Shown piece after piece: positions 15,720 through 25,675 of a stretch of DNA of 64,000 nt; position 1 is the first letter of the stretch, and each line of letters opens with the position of its first letter. The notes under the pieces were generated by a model, which was not told the origin of the DNA, did not search any database, and saw only the letters and a list, made by a program, of their open reading frames with translations. Position numbers and translations under genes: made by a program. The DNA is from Streptomyces varsoviensis. GTDB lineage: Bacteria > Actinomycetota > Actinomycetes > Streptomycetales > Streptomycetaceae. The stretch covers positions 55,491 through 119,490 of the forward strand of contig NZ_JOBF01000021.1 of NCBI RefSeq assembly GCF_000718635.1, given 5' to 3'.

Positions 15720-17374
15720 TCAGCTCCCGCACCCCGGCGGCCACCGCTCGTACCACCGCTGGTCCGCCTCCAGTTGGGCGGCGAGCGAGATGAGCAGCGG
15801 CTCGCTGCCGGCCGGGCCGAGGAACTGCGCGCCGACCGGCAGCTCCGGCCCGGCCCCCTCCGCTGCCCGCCCCTCTCCTGCCGAATCGGCCGGCGGCCCC
15901 TGCCGGATCAGCCTGCCCTGCCTGATCGGCCCGCCCGGCCTGATCGGCCTCTCCCGCCCCCAGGCCCCCCTCCGCACGTACGAACCCGGCGGGGACACTC
16001 ACGCCGGGCCAGCCCAGTACGTTCCACGGCCAGTTGTACGGGCACGCCGTGATCATCGCCTCGTCCGTACGCCAGCTACCGAGCCCGGCGAGGGCCCCGA
16101 CGCGCGGCGGCGGTATGGCCGTAGTCGGCGTCAGTGCGCCGACCACGGCCGTACCGCCGGAAGATCTCACCGACCCTGCGCCGCAGCGGACCCTCCGCCG
16201 CCCGCGCCAGCCGCTGCACCCCGCCGCCGAGGAAGCGGCCGTTACGGGCGTTGGCGCGCGTACGCGGGTCCAGCAGCCGCGCCTGCGGCACGCGCCCGAC
16301 CCACTCCCGTACGCCCGCGGTCGAGCGCGGCACGAAGGTCAGCCCGATCGGCCCGTACCGCGGGTCCTCCTCCGCCACCTCGTGGCCCAGCGCCGCCAGC
16401 CGCTCGGCGATCGCCAGCACTCGCGCTCGTACGGCCGGGTCGAGGCGGTGGCGTACGGCGGCGAAGGCGGGACGGAAGGAGAGGGCGATCCGCAGCCGCC
16501 CCGGATCGCGCGTGGCCGCCGAGCGGACATCGACGGCGGGCGGAACGTGCAGGTCGCCGGGGTGCCGGCCGCTCGCGACGTGCAGGAGGAGGGCGGCGTC
16601 GGCGACTGTACGGGCCAGCGGGCCGAAGCAGGTGATGCCGCGGAACGACTCGGCTTCCGGCCAGGTCGAGATCCGGCCGCGCTGCGGTTTGACGCCGACC
16701 AGGTTGGTCCAGCCCGCCGGGATGCGGACCGAGCCCGCGCCGTCCGAGCCGAGCGCCACGGGCACGATCCCGGCCGCGACGGCCGCCGCCGCGCCCCCGG
16801 ACGAGCCGCCGGGCGTGTGCTCGGCGCTCCAGGGGTTGCGGGTCTCGCCGAAGGCGGTGCCCTCGGTGTACGGCCACTGCCCCAGCTCGGGGGTGTTCGT
16901 CTTCCCGACGATCACGGCCCCGGCCGCCCGCAGCCGCCGTACGGCCTCGCTGTCCGCGGACTTCGGCGGGAAGTCCCCCGGGCAGCCGAAGGCCGTCGGC
17001 TCCCCCGCCACATCCATATCGTCCTTCACCGCGACCACCACGCCCAGCAGCGGCGACAGCTCCCCCGCGGCCAGCCGCCGGTCCGCGTCCCGCGCCTCCG
17101 CGAGGGCGGCCTCGGCCCGTACGAGCCGGAAGGCGTTGATCGTCGGCTGGGTACGGGCGATGTCCGCGAGGGCCCGTTCCGCCAGCGCCTCCGCGGTCAC
17201 CTCGCCGCCGGCGAGGGCTTGAACCTGACCGGCGAGCGTACGAGCGTGATCGATCGAGGTACGGGCATGATCGACCGCCTCGACGGGGGCCGACGTACGG
17301 GCGCGATCGGCCGCCTCAGCGGGGGCCGGCGTACGGGCGCGATCGGCCGGCCCGCGCGGTATGAAGCCGGTCAC
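15720..17374 (-). pseudogene. Amidase-signature enzyme gene broken by two frameshifts
   Basis: Read from GTG 17374 (GAGGGAG upstream) the product begins normally for an amidase: AVKDDMDVAGEPTAFG, GKTNTPELGQWPYTEG, the catalytic Ser loop HTPGGSSGGAAAAVAAG and GSDGAGSVRIPA. Near 16150 the frame is lost in RRYG and resumes one base over as LTPTTAIPPPRVGALAG to WPWNVLGWPGVSVPAGF. A second shift lies within a Gly/Ala-rich insertion (about 15860-15980), after which ELPVGAQFLGPAGSEPLLISLAAQLEA completes the C-terminus in the third frame. Catalytic Lys and both Ser residues are present. Either a pseudogene or two sequencing errors. The N-terminus has a DRARTxAP repeat. Confidence 0.8.
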
Positions 17375-17570
17375 GGTACTCCCTCTCATGCCGGGTGCCG
17401 CTCGGACGAACGCACCGTAACCGTCCGGGAGTTCGCCGCGCATCGGCATTTGTCCAGCCCACGTGGCCTGAATCACCCCCTCTTTACCACCACATCGGGG
17501 CCGCCGCACTGTGAAGGGACGGGAGGGACGAAAGGGACGAGAGCGGGCGGAGAGGGCGGAGGTAGTGGGT

Positions 17571-17762
17571 ATGACGGAGATGGCGGGAATGGCGAAGGCG
17601 AAGGCGGCGGGTATGGCGGCGGCAGTGGGAATGGCGGAGACCGCGGCGAGCCGGGCCGGTACCGGCGGCCCTTCCGACAAGAACAAGATCGTCGAGCAGA
17701 TCGTCGGCTGGTCGCTGGTCGTGGCGCTGGCGATGCTGGTGACACAGCTCGGGCTGGCGTGA
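17571..17762 (+). CDS. Small tail-anchored membrane protein
   Basis: If ATG 17571 (GGAGG about eight bases upstream) is used, the product has 63 residues: a Met/Ala/Gly-rich N-terminal half built of GMA-type units and a conserved-looking end KNKIVEQIVGWSLVVALAM with one hydrophobic span and a short LGLA tail. This is a C-tail anchor topology. A longer frame from GTG 17511 adds only Arg/Glu repeats. I do not recognise a family. Confidence 0.5.
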   Translation: MTEMAGMAKAKAAGMAAAVGMAETAASRAGTGGPSDKNKIVEQIVGWSLVVALAMLVTQLGLA

Positions 17763-17937
17763 CCGCCGGATAGCGACCCGAACAGCACCCCTCAGCCTGG
17801 GCGGCGCCCCGGGAGGTGCCCTGTGAAGCGGCGGCCGGCCGCAGGCCGAATCCGGAGGGCGGGGGCCTGTTTCCGGACCCGGACCCCCGTTGTCAGTGGG
17901 GCTTTGTACTCTGCTGTTCACAAGGGGGGTGGTTGCG

Positions 17938-18537
17938 GTGTCGCTGACGGACGAGGTCGCCGCGGTTCACGCGGAGCGGGGCCGACCGGCCGCGATGGTC
18001 GGAGAGCTGCGGCGTACAGCGGTGCTGGTGCCAACGGTGCCGGCGGAACCGGGCATGTCGGGCGCGTCAGGCGGCCCTGATGCGCCTGGCGAGGACGGGC
18101 TGCTGTCGGTGGACTTCGGGGGAATCCGCTGGATCTGCGCGTTCACGGACGAGGCCGCGCTGGCCCGATTCGCGGCCACTCGCGGGGGCAACGGATCGGG
18201 CGCGGGCAACGCATCGGGCGGGACTGACGCATCGAGCACGGACTGGGAGTACCGGACCGTGCTCGGCGCCCGGCTGCTGGATGTCGTCGTGCCTGCCGTC
18301 GGCGTCCCGGCGGGAGTGGCGCTGGACGTCGGCAGCGAGCACCCGATGATGTTCCCGCCGGTCGTCGGCATCGTGCCGGACGCCGTCGCGGTCGACGCCC
18401 CGGAGAACTGGCGGCCGGCGGCCCCGGAGGCCCCGAGAAGCGCGGAGGGTCCGGGAGGCACGGCAGGCCCGCAAGGCCCGAATGGCACAGACGGCCCGGC
18501 AGGCCCGGAGAACTACTCCCCCGAGGCCCCGCGGTGA
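17938..18537 (+). CDS. SseB-like N-terminal domain protein of the RHS island
   Basis: A 199-residue protein starting at GTG 17938 after AAGGGGGG. The order LTDEVAAVHAERGRPAAMVGELRRTAVLVP, then the strand/helix WICAFTDEAALARFAA and a central VLGARLLDVVVPAVGVPAGVALDVGSEHPMMFPP is that of the SseB N-terminal domain. The C-terminal 45 residues are Pro/Gly/Ala-rich. Such genes regularly lead polymorphic-toxin or T7SS-type effector operons in Streptomyces; a chaperone-like role is possible but unproven. It overlaps the next gene by GTGA. Confidence 0.7.
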   Translation: MSLTDEVAAVHAERGRPAAMVGELRRTAVLVPTVPAEPGMSGASGGPDAPGEDGLLSVDFGGIRWICAFTDEAALARFAATRGGNGSGAGNASGGTDASSTDWEYRTVLGARLLDVVVPAVGVPAGVALDVGSEHPMMFPPVVGIVPDAVAVDAPENWRPAAPEAPRSAEGPGGTAGPQGPNGTDGPAGPENYSPEAPR

Positions 18538-19115
18538 GCGGCGGGGGCGGGGGCGGTCTCAAGGCCGGCAAGGAAGCGCTGGACAACATCACCAAGGGCC
18601 TGGACGGGGCCATCGGCGAGCTGAAGAAGATGGGTTCGCCGGGCGAGGCGGCGGTCGGGCGCGGGTTCTCCGAACTGGCCCTGAGCGGCCTGGAGGCCGG
18701 GCACGAGGACCTGACCTCGTCCTTCAAGTCGTTCTGCGACCGCTGGGAGTGGGGCGTACGGGCCCTGATTCGCGATGGCAACGAGTTCGCGCAACGGGTG
18801 GGCCTGGCCGCGGGCTACTACCACGAGACGGACGAGTACATCTCGAACACCCTCAAGGTCACGACCAACGCGGTCATGGGCAACCCGCATCTAACGGAGG
18901 AGCAGGTCGAGCAGCAGTCCTGGGGGGAGACGCTGTCCGACAACCCCTTCACGCAGGTGCGGGACGCCGACTACAGCGCGAAGTCCTTCCAGGACGCCGC
19001 CGAGAACACGAAGAAGACGTGGTCGCGGACGGCTGACGACGTCAAGTCGGGCTGGGGGCTCGGCCCCGTCGGTCCCGCCGCCCATATCGTGAGCAAGATC
19101 GAGGACTACGGCTGA
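18534..19115 (+). CDS. Helical WXG-type partner protein of the RHS island
   Basis: A 193-residue, mostly helical soluble protein beginning at GTG 18534 inside the previous stop. Its N-terminal half has two long helices (AGKEALDNITKGLDGAIGELKKM and LEAGHEDLTSSFKSFCDRWEW), with the W-E-W segment at the turn as in WXG/ESAT-6-like hairpins. The C-terminal half (SWGETLSDNPFTQVRDADYSAK) is conserved-looking. The next gene starts in its stop codon (TGATG), so the three genes are one translational unit. It probably accompanies the RHS protein during export. Confidence 0.65.
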   Translation: MSGGGGGGLKAGKEALDNITKGLDGAIGELKKMGSPGEAAVGRGFSELALSGLEAGHEDLTSSFKSFCDRWEWGVRALIRDGNEFAQRVGLAAGYYHETDEYISNTLKVTTNAVMGNPHLTEEQVEQQSWGETLSDNPFTQVRDADYSAKSFQDAAENTKKTWSRTADDVKSGWGLGPVGPAAHIVSKIEDYG

Positions 19116-22100
19116 TGGGGGTCATGGACTGGATCGACAAGGGCGGCGACTGGGTCGAGAAGAAGGTCGAGCAGGGCAAGAAGCTCGTCGGCGAGGGCGT
19201 CGAGTACGCGACCCACAAGGTCAGCGACGGCCTTGACTACGTCGGTCTGCACGACTGGGCCGACTCGGTCGAGGACTGGGGCGACGAGACCGCCTCCGAC
19301 CTCGGCGCGGAGGTCGACGAGAAGCAGCTCGGCCAGACCGAGGAGGCCGACGAGCTGATCCATGGCGACGTGAAGCGGATCGAGGCGGCGGCCGAGCACC
19401 TCAAGAAGTTCCACGCGGCGTTCGACTCCGTGCACGCGGAGCTGCTGAAGGTCGGCTCAGCGGAGTGGGAGGGCGAGGGCAAGGAGGCGTTCGCCAAGAA
19501 GTTCGCGGAGCACCCGAAGAAGTGGGCGCGGGCCGCCGACGCCTGCGAGGAGGCCGCGGGCGCGCTGACCGCGTACGGGCACACCGTCACCTGGGCGCAG
19601 AAGCAGGCCAAGGAGGCGGTCCGCCTCTACAAGAAGGGCAAGGCCGCGTCCAAGGAAGCCGTGGACGCGCACAACAAGAAGGTCGACGCCTACAACGCGA
19701 AGGTCGACAAGGGCGAGGACCCGGGGCCGAAGCCGGGCGAGTTCCACGACCCGGGGGTGGCGGACGGCAAGGAGGCGCAGCGGATACTCGCCGAGGCCCG
19801 AAAGCAGCGCAACACGGCGGCCGCCACCGCCAAGTCGAAGATCGACGCCGCGACGAAACTGGCCCCGGAGAAGCCGGAGTTCCACGACCGGATGGCCGGG
19901 GACGCGCTCGACGGGTTCGAGGGCGGCCAGGTCGAGCTGCTGCACTTCGCCGGCGGCGTCGTCCGCTCGGGCACGGACGTGCTGAAGTTCGCCCGCGGCC
20001 TCAATCCGACGGACCCGTACAACATCACGCACCCCGCGGCATACCTCGACAACGTCTCCAACACCGCCGCGGGCATCCTCTCCCTGGCCTCCCACCCGGA
20101 GCGCCTGCCCGGCGCCCTCCTCGGCACCGGCTGGGGGTCGGACCCCTCGGAGGCGGGCGGCCGGCTGTTCGGCAACATCATCATGGCCATCGGCACCGGC
20201 GGCGCCGGCACGGCGGCCAAGGCCACCGAGGGCGCGGTCCTCAACGCCACTAAGAAGGTCGCCCAGGAGGGCGCGGAAACCGGCGTCAAGCAGGCCGGCA
20301 AGAGCGCGGCCCGCCGCGAGGCCGAGCGCGGCCCCCACGAGGGCACCCGCCCCGACGGCACCAAGACCACGAAGGGCACCGACCCGGTCGACCTCGCCTC
20401 CGGCCGGATGTTCCTGCCGCAGGTCGACGTGGTGCTGCCGGGCACCCTGCCGCTGACGTTCGCGCGCAAGGCGCAGTCCGGGTACCGCGCCGGGCGGTGG
20501 CTGGGACCATCCTGGTCGAGCACCCTCGACCAGCGGCTGGAGATCGATGCCGAGGGCGTGGTCTTCGTCGGCGAGGACGGCATGGTCCTGACCTACCCTC
20601 ACCCGGCCCCGGGCGTCCCGACACTGCCGGTGGAGGGGCCGCGGTGGCCGCTGGAGATTCCGGGGGACGGCGGTTACGCGATCCGGGACCCGGACGTGGG
20701 GCGGGTGTGGCACTTCGGGTCGTGCGGGGGCGGGGCCGCTGAGGGTTCGTACGACTCACGCGCGTACGGGAACGGGGCGGTGCCAGGCCCGTACGGCGAC
20801 AACGGGACCGTCTCACGCCCGCACGCCGAGAACGGGATCGCTCCGCTGGAGCAGATATCCGACCGGGACGGTCACTGGATCGCGTTCGAGAGGGACGCGG
20901 ACGGCGTGCCGACGGCGATCGTCCACGACAGCGGCTATCGCGTCCGCGTGACGACGGAGGTCTTGGACAGGGCCGCGGTCGGGGCCACGGACAGCGTCAC
21001 GGGCGGGGGGCTGCGCGTCACGGCGCTGCATCTGGCGGGCGGCGGGCCGGAGGGCGCCGATGTGGAGCTGGTGCGGTACGGCTACACCGGGGGCGACCTG
21101 ACGGAGGTCGTCAACTCCTCCGGGCTGCCGCTGCGGTTCGAGTACGACGAGCGCGGCCGTATCACGGCTTGGACGGACCGTAATGAGAGCCGGTACGAGT
21201 ACACGTATGACGCGTGGGACCGGTGTGTCTTCGAGTCCGGGGCCGAGGGCCATATGCGGGCGACGCTGGAGTACGGACCGCGTGATCCGGACACGGGCCT
21301 GAGCGTCACGACGCTCACCAACTCTCTAGGCCACACCAGCCGTTATGTCATCAACCGGGCGCTTCAGGTCGTCACCGAGATCGATCCGACGGGTGCGGCG
21401 GTTCATTCGCGGTGGGACCGCTACGACCGGTTGTGCGCGCGTACGGACGCGCTCGGCCGCACCACGGAGTACCGCCGCGACGAGGCGGGGCGGTTGATCG
21501 CCCTCGTCCGGCCGGACGGGCGCGCGGCCACGGCCTCGTACGACGAGCTGGGCAAGCCGGTGACGATCACGGAGCCGGACGGCGCGACGTGGCACCAGAC
21601 GTTCGACGGGGCGGGCAGACGTACGTCCGTCACCGACCCGGCCGGCGCGACGACCCGCTACACGTACGACGAGCTGGGCCATCCGGCCTCGGTGACGGAC
21701 GCGTCGGGCGCCACGACCCGTATCCGTTGCGATGCGGCGGGGTTGCCGGTGGAGATCACCGACCCGCTGGGCGGCACGACGAGTTACCGGCGGGACGCCT
21801 TCGGCCGGATCACCGCCGTCATCGACCCGGTGGGCGCGACGACGCGCCTCGCCTGGTCGGTGGAGGGGAAGCTGGTGCGCCGCGTGGAGGCGGACGGGTC
21901 CGAGCAGTCCTGGACGTACGACGGCGAGGGCAACTGCACGGCGCACACCGACGCGCTCGGTGGCGTGACCCGCTCCGAGTACACGCACTTCGACCAGCTC
22001 AGCGCGCGCACGGGCCCGGACGGGGTGCGCCACGAGTTCCGACACAACACTCAGCTACAGCTCCAGGAGGTGATCAACCCGCAGGGACTGGCGTGGAGTT

Positions 22101-24055
22101 ACGCGTACGACCCGGCGGGCCGACTCCTCTCGGAGACGGACTTCGACGGGCGCACGCTGACGTACACGCACGACGCGGCGGGCCGCCTCACGTCGCGTAC
22201 GGACGCGCTGGGGCAGACCATCGGGTACGAGCACGACGTGCTCGACCGTCTCGTCGCGAAGGATGTGGCGGGCGAGGTCACGCGGTACCGGCATGACGCG
22301 GCGGGGCGACTGGTGGAGGCGGACGGTCCGGACGCGACGCTCGTGTTCGGCCGCGACCGGCTCGGCCGCGTCAAGTCGCAGACGTGCGACGGCCGAACCC
22401 TGACCTTCGCCTACGACGAGCTGGGCCGCCGTACGCGCCGGGTCACGCCGTCGGGCGCGGTGAGCACCTGGTCGTACGACGCGGCGGGCCGCCGTACGTC
22501 CGTATCCGCCTCCGGGCACGTCTTCGCGCTGGAACACGACGCGGCGGGCCGGGAGGTGGCGCGCCACTTCGGCGAGAGTCTGTCGCTGACGATGACGCAG
22601 GCGTGGGACCCGGCGGGCCGCCTGACGACGCAGACGCTGCGGCCGACGGACGGCTCCGCGGCTCCCCTCCAGTCCCGGGCGTACACCTACCGCCGGGACG
22701 GCAACCTGACCGGCGTCGACGACCTGCTGTCCGGCCCGCGTACGTACGGGCTCGACGTGACGGGCCGCGTCACGTCGGTGGACGCGGCGGACTGGACGGA
22801 GCGGTACGCCTACGACGCGACGGGCAACCAGTCGGAAGCCCACTGGCCTGCCGACCACCCGGGGGCGGAGGCGAGGGGCGCCCGCGCCTACACGGGCACG
22901 CGCGTCACACGGGCGGGCGGCGTCCGCTACGAGTACGACGCGCTGGGCCGCGTCGTACTCCGGCAGAAGACCCGCCTCTCCCGCAAGCCGGACACCTGGC
23001 GCTACGAGTGGGACCCGGAGGACCGCCTCACCTCCGTGACCACGCCGGATGGCACCCGCTGGCGCTACCGCTACGACCCGCTGGGCCGCCGCACGACAAA
23101 GCAGCGCCTGACGGACACGGGCGAGGTGGCGGAACAGACCGACTTCACCTGGGACGGACCCACCCTCACCGAACAGACCACGACCACAGCCGCCCATCCG
23201 AACGCGGTCACCCTCACCTGGGACCACAACGGCCTCCAGCCCATCGCCCAGACCGAACGCATCACGGCGGCCGAGGCGCCGCAGCGCGAAATCGATCAGC
23301 GCTTCTTCGCCATCATCACCGACCTGATAGGCACCCCCAGCGAACTCATAGCCGAATCCGGCGAAATATCCTGGCGCAAAAGATCCACCCTCTGGGGCTC
23401 CACCACCTGGCCGGTGACCAGCACCGCCTACACCCCCCTCCGCTTCCCCGGCCAATACTTCGACCCCGAAACCGGCCTCCACTACAATTACCACCGCCAC
23501 TACGACCCAGAAACCGCCCGCTACACCACTCCGGACCCCCTGGGCCTGGCCCCGGCCCCGAACCCGGTCGCGTATGTCCATAATCCGCATACGTGGGCTG
23601 ACCCGCTGGGGCTGTCGCCGTGCCCTACGGACGATCTCGAACGTCGCACGGAACCCGCCCACGGCACAGGCGCCGGAAATGAACACGCAACAAGCGTAAC
23701 AAAACTCGGGAGGTCCGATAATTCCACCGTAATCACGGGGCATGGCTATTACGTTCGCGGGACTGGGGACTTCCAAGTGCCAGGCGGAACATGGATCAAG
23801 TTCTATACCGAAGACGGACTACGACTTAAAGATTCGATAGGATTGAAAGTCGAAACCGGAGGAAAGGTGCAGCCTGTTGAGACTTTCGGCCCTGGCAGCA
23901 GCGTCCCAAACTACACCGTAGGCCCGCCAGCCGATTTGAACATCAGCAGTCGATCGATTAGCGTGTCACAACCGACACTGCTCAGCGACATCATTCAGCC
24001 CAATATGGGTGCAACTCACGCAACAATTTGTCGCGAACATATCTCTCCGAGGTAG
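19115..24055 (+). CDS. RHS-repeat polymorphic toxin with putative Stv-type C-terminal tip
   Basis: A 1,646-residue protein. Residues 1-280 are Lys/Glu/Ala-rich helices with a WEGEGKEAFAKKF turn, like T7SS-exported N-termini. A hydrophobic/Gly-rich patch (about 295-400) precedes the DUF6531-like segment (PVDLASGRMFLPQVDVVLPG, about 425). More than 25 YDxxGR-type RHS repeats span about 650-1360. The RHS core ends with GQYFDPETGLHYNYHRHYDP and DPLGL motifs (1445-1500), the usual shell-closing boundary. The last 140 residues are the variable tip (TGHGYYVRGTGDFQVPGG ... NMGATHATICREH), which resembles the putative adhesin Stv domain; this name is from memory. The DNA of the tip is clearly poorer in GC than the shell. 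Confidence 0.88.
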   Translation: MGVMDWIDKGGDWVEKKVEQGKKLVGEGVEYATHKVSDGLDYVGLHDWADSVEDWGDETASDLGAEVDEKQLGQTEEADELIHGDVKRIEAAAEHLKKFHAAFDSVHAELLKVGSAEWEGEGKEAFAKKFAEHPKKWARAADACEEAAGALTAYGHTVTWAQKQAKEAVRLYKKGKAASKEAVDAHNKKVDAYNAKVDKGEDPGPKPGEFHDPGVADGKEAQRILAEARKQRNTAAATAKSKIDAATKLAPEKPEFHDRMAGDALDGFEGGQVELLHFAGGVVRSGTDVLKFARGLNPTDPYNITHPAAYLDNVSNTAAGILSLASHPERLPGALLGTGWGSDPSEAGGRLFGNIIMAIGTGGAGTAAKATEGAVLNATKKVAQEGAETGVKQAGKSAARREAERGPHEGTRPDGTKTTKGTDPVDLASGRMFLPQVDVVLPGTLPLTFARKAQSGYRAGRWLGPSWSSTLDQRLEIDAEGVVFVGEDGMVLTYPHPAPGVPTLPVEGPRWPLEIPGDGGYAIRDPDVGRVWHFGSCGGGAAEGSYDSRAYGNGAVPGPYGDNGTVSRPHAENGIAPLEQISDRDGHWIAFERDADGVPTAIVHDSGYRVRVTTEVLDRAAVGATDSVTGGGLRVTALHLAGGGPEGADVELVRYGYTGGDLTEVVNSSGLPLRFEYDERGRITAWTDRNESRYEYTYDAWDRCVFESGAEGHMRATLEYGPRDPDTGLSVTTLTNSLGHTSRYVINRALQVVTEIDPTGAAVHSRWDRYDRLCARTDALGRTTEYRRDEAGRLIALVRPDGRAATASYDELGKPVTITEPDGATWHQTFDGAGRRTSVTDPAGATTRYTYDELGHPASVTDASGATTRIRCDAAGLPVEITDPLGGTTSYRRDAFGRITAVIDPVGATTRLAWSVEGKLVRRVEADGSEQSWTYDGEGNCTAHTDALGGVTRSEYTHFDQLSARTGPDGVRHEFRHNTQLQLQEVINPQGLAWSYAYDPAGRLLSETDFDGRTLTYTHDAAGRLTSRTDALGQTIGYEHDVLDRLVAKDVAGEVTRYRHDAAGRLVEADGPDATLVFGRDRLGRVKSQTCDGRTLTFAYDELGRRTRRVTPSGAVSTWSYDAAGRRTSVSASGHVFALEHDAAGREVARHFGESLSLTMTQAWDPAGRLTTQTLRPTDGSAAPLQSRAYTYRRDGNLTGVDDLLSGPRTYGLDVTGRVTSVDAADWTERYAYDATGNQSEAHWPADHPGAEARGARAYTGTRVTRAGGVRYEYDALGRVVLRQKTRLSRKPDTWRYEWDPEDRLTSVTTPDGTRWRYRYDPLGRRTTKQRLTDTGEVAEQTDFTWDGPTLTEQTTTTAAHPNAVTLTWDHNGLQPIAQTERITAAEAPQREIDQRFFAIITDLIGTPSELIAESGEISWRKRSTLWGSTTWPVTSTAYTPLRFPGQYFDPETGLHYNYHRHYDPETARYTTPDPLGLAPAPNPVAYVHNPHTWADPLGLSPCPTDDLERRTEPAHGTGAGNEHATSVTKLGRSDNSTVITGHGYYVRGTGDFQVPGGTWIKFYTEDGLRLKDSIGLKVETGGKVQPVETFGPGSSVPNYTVGPPADLNISSRSISVSQPTLLSDIIQPNMGATHATICREHISPR

Positions 24056-24061
24056 ATCCAC

Positions 24062-24448
24062 ATGACCTATTACGCAGACCTGTCACCCTATGAGTATTCC
24101 GATCCCGCCCCGCCAGCCCTCAATATTGGCTGGCTCTCGTCGGAGCATGATTATCCGCGCGGACTCGCACCGAACGGCCTAGTGGCCCGCTTGCGTACAC
24201 TCGCGAAGAACTTGGAGAATGTCTACCGAGGCGTGCACTTCTGCGAGCTCTGCCCGACACTGGATGCCGCCAGAGAACATCTACACAGTGAAGGTCTTTC
24301 CCTGGGGACCGGAGAAATTTGGGTGACTGGCAGCAACGGGGTGACCTACGCGGCACCTTCACTGATCATTCACTACATTGTCGACCACGGCTATCTGCCT
24401 CCGGAAGAGTTCCGTACAGCGGTCATGGAGGCAGGACACGAGCGCTGA
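24062..24448 (+). CDS. Presumed immunity protein for the RHS tip (DUF7919-like)
   Basis: A 128-residue soluble protein seven bases after the RHS gene. It opens MTYYADLSPYEY and carries LNIGWLSSEHDYPRG, a RGVHFCELCP metal-like cysteine pair, and EIWVTGSNGVTYAAPSLIIHYIVDHGYLPPEEF. This is the pattern of the DUF7919 family that I associate with small actinobacterial immunity-like proteins. Its position directly after the toxin tip and its lower GC, shared with the tip, support a matched toxin/immunity cassette. Confidence 0.65.
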   Translation: MTYYADLSPYEYSDPAPPALNIGWLSSEHDYPRGLAPNGLVARLRTLAKNLENVYRGVHFCELCPTLDAAREHLHSEGLSLGTGEIWVTGSNGVTYAAPSLIIHYIVDHGYLPPEEFRTAVMEAGHER

Positions 24449-25011
24449 TCCAGCGGGAACTCTTATGACGGTCTATGTCGCACACCATCTGACCCCAGTT
24501 CCGGTTAACCGCTTCCCTTCATGCAGGAAAGTCATTTCGATTCCCCTTCTCCGCTCTGTATGCATCCGATCGCCGCTTCCCTGCCGTCCTCCGACTTTTT
24601 GATCCTCAGAGCTGGCACCGGAAGCAGGTTTCGGAATATCAGTCCTTGACGGGGAGGGCCCCGTAGCGAAGCAGTCTTTCATTGGCGTGGAGGAGGGTGG
24701 CCGGAGGCCCGGGCTGTCCGTTGCGCGGCCTATATGGCCAGCAACCATGTTCGCACCGGAACGGACGGATGGCATGAGCCCGTCGGGGCAGCCGGCCCCC
24801 GCTATTGGGGCGGTTGAGTGTTCCACTTCAGGAGACCGGCCGATTGGCCGACGACCGGTAGCGGCATCTGATCGGGTTTCTGTTACCCGAGCCGGAGCCG
24901 TCCCACCTACGGGCCGGTGCCGAGGTAGGTACTCGCACTGGAGGGTCCCGCAGCGTCGTTTCCGCTCGTTGCTCAGCGCCTGCGGATGGGAGGCGCAGGC
25001 CGCCGGCGGAC
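24449..25011. other. Gene-free stretch after the immunity gene
   Basis: Composition stays low-GC to about 24,720 and then returns to normal. No frame gives a recognisable product or start site. A short hairpin ACGGGG-aggg-CCCCGT lies at 24649-24664 without a T tract. This may be the residue of earlier toxin-tip or immunity cassettes, but no similarity to the current tip can be seen by eye. Confidence 0.4.
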
Positions 25012-25445
25012 TCACCCCGCCGCCAGTACGAACCAGACGCCTTTTCCTCGGATGCCGCCCAGGCCGAGCGGTGCGCCCTGGCATACGCCCCACTTGTCCG
25101 CCAGGGAGCCCACGAGTTGTAGTCCTCTGCCGTGTTCGTCGTCGGGGGTGGGGCGGGGGACGGTTCGGTGGGGTTGTTGTCGTAGACGGTGATGCGGACT
25201 GTGGGGAGGACGATGGCCAGCCAGAGGAGGGAGCCCGCGTTGCCGGCGTGGAGGTAGGTGTTGGTGACCAGTTCCGATGTGCACAGGGCCGCCGCGTCCA
25301 TGGCCGCCGTCAGATTCAGGGTGCGCAGGACGGACCTCACGAAGTCGCGGGCCACGCGGGGGGACGTCCGCAAGGGCGGGCAGTAGAGGGTGTACGAGTG
25401 CGGCACCGCTGAGCCGTCAGCGAGGCAGGCGGCATTAACTCCCAT
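25012..25445 (-). pseudogene. Frameshifted RsbW-like (anti-sigma type) ATPase
   Basis: From ATG 25445 the product reads as a histidine-kinase-like ATPase: PRVARDFVRSVLRTLNLTA, then the N box AALCTSELVTNTYLHAG and VRITVYDNNP. Just after, in a run of C bases near 25145-25160, the frame is lost. One missing base restores DDEHGRGLQLVGSLADKWGV and GIRGKGVWFVLAAG, the G boxes. In Streptomyces such ATPases sit beside WhiJ-like regulators and DUF397 genes, as here. The homopolymer site means a sequencing error is possible. Confidence 0.75.
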
Positions 25446-25675
25446 GGGGGAACTTCTCTCTGTGGGGGTCCTGCTGGGCACGCTTCCGACTCACGGGCAG
25501 GCCAAGGGGGTTGGGCCGCCGAGCGCGGCCCGTACCCTTGCGTGAGGGATACGTCACAGACCGTAGAGGGCGGGGTTGATAGGTCGCAAGCATGTCCGGG
25601 GAACTCGTCATCCGTTCCGTAAACCGGGGGATGGTGACGCCGCGCATTCCGTAGTGGACGCGAGGGAAGGGCCGC

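Noticed and set aside
15625..16170. Separate small gene at the end of the amidase
   Set aside because: Its first part is the shifted continuation of the amidase (LTPTTA, NVLGWPG) and the rest a low-complexity insertion, so it is part of the broken gene.
24473..25093. Minus-strand open frame behind the RHS island
   Set aside because: No start site or family; it overlaps the end of the ATPase relic and crosses a composition boundary.
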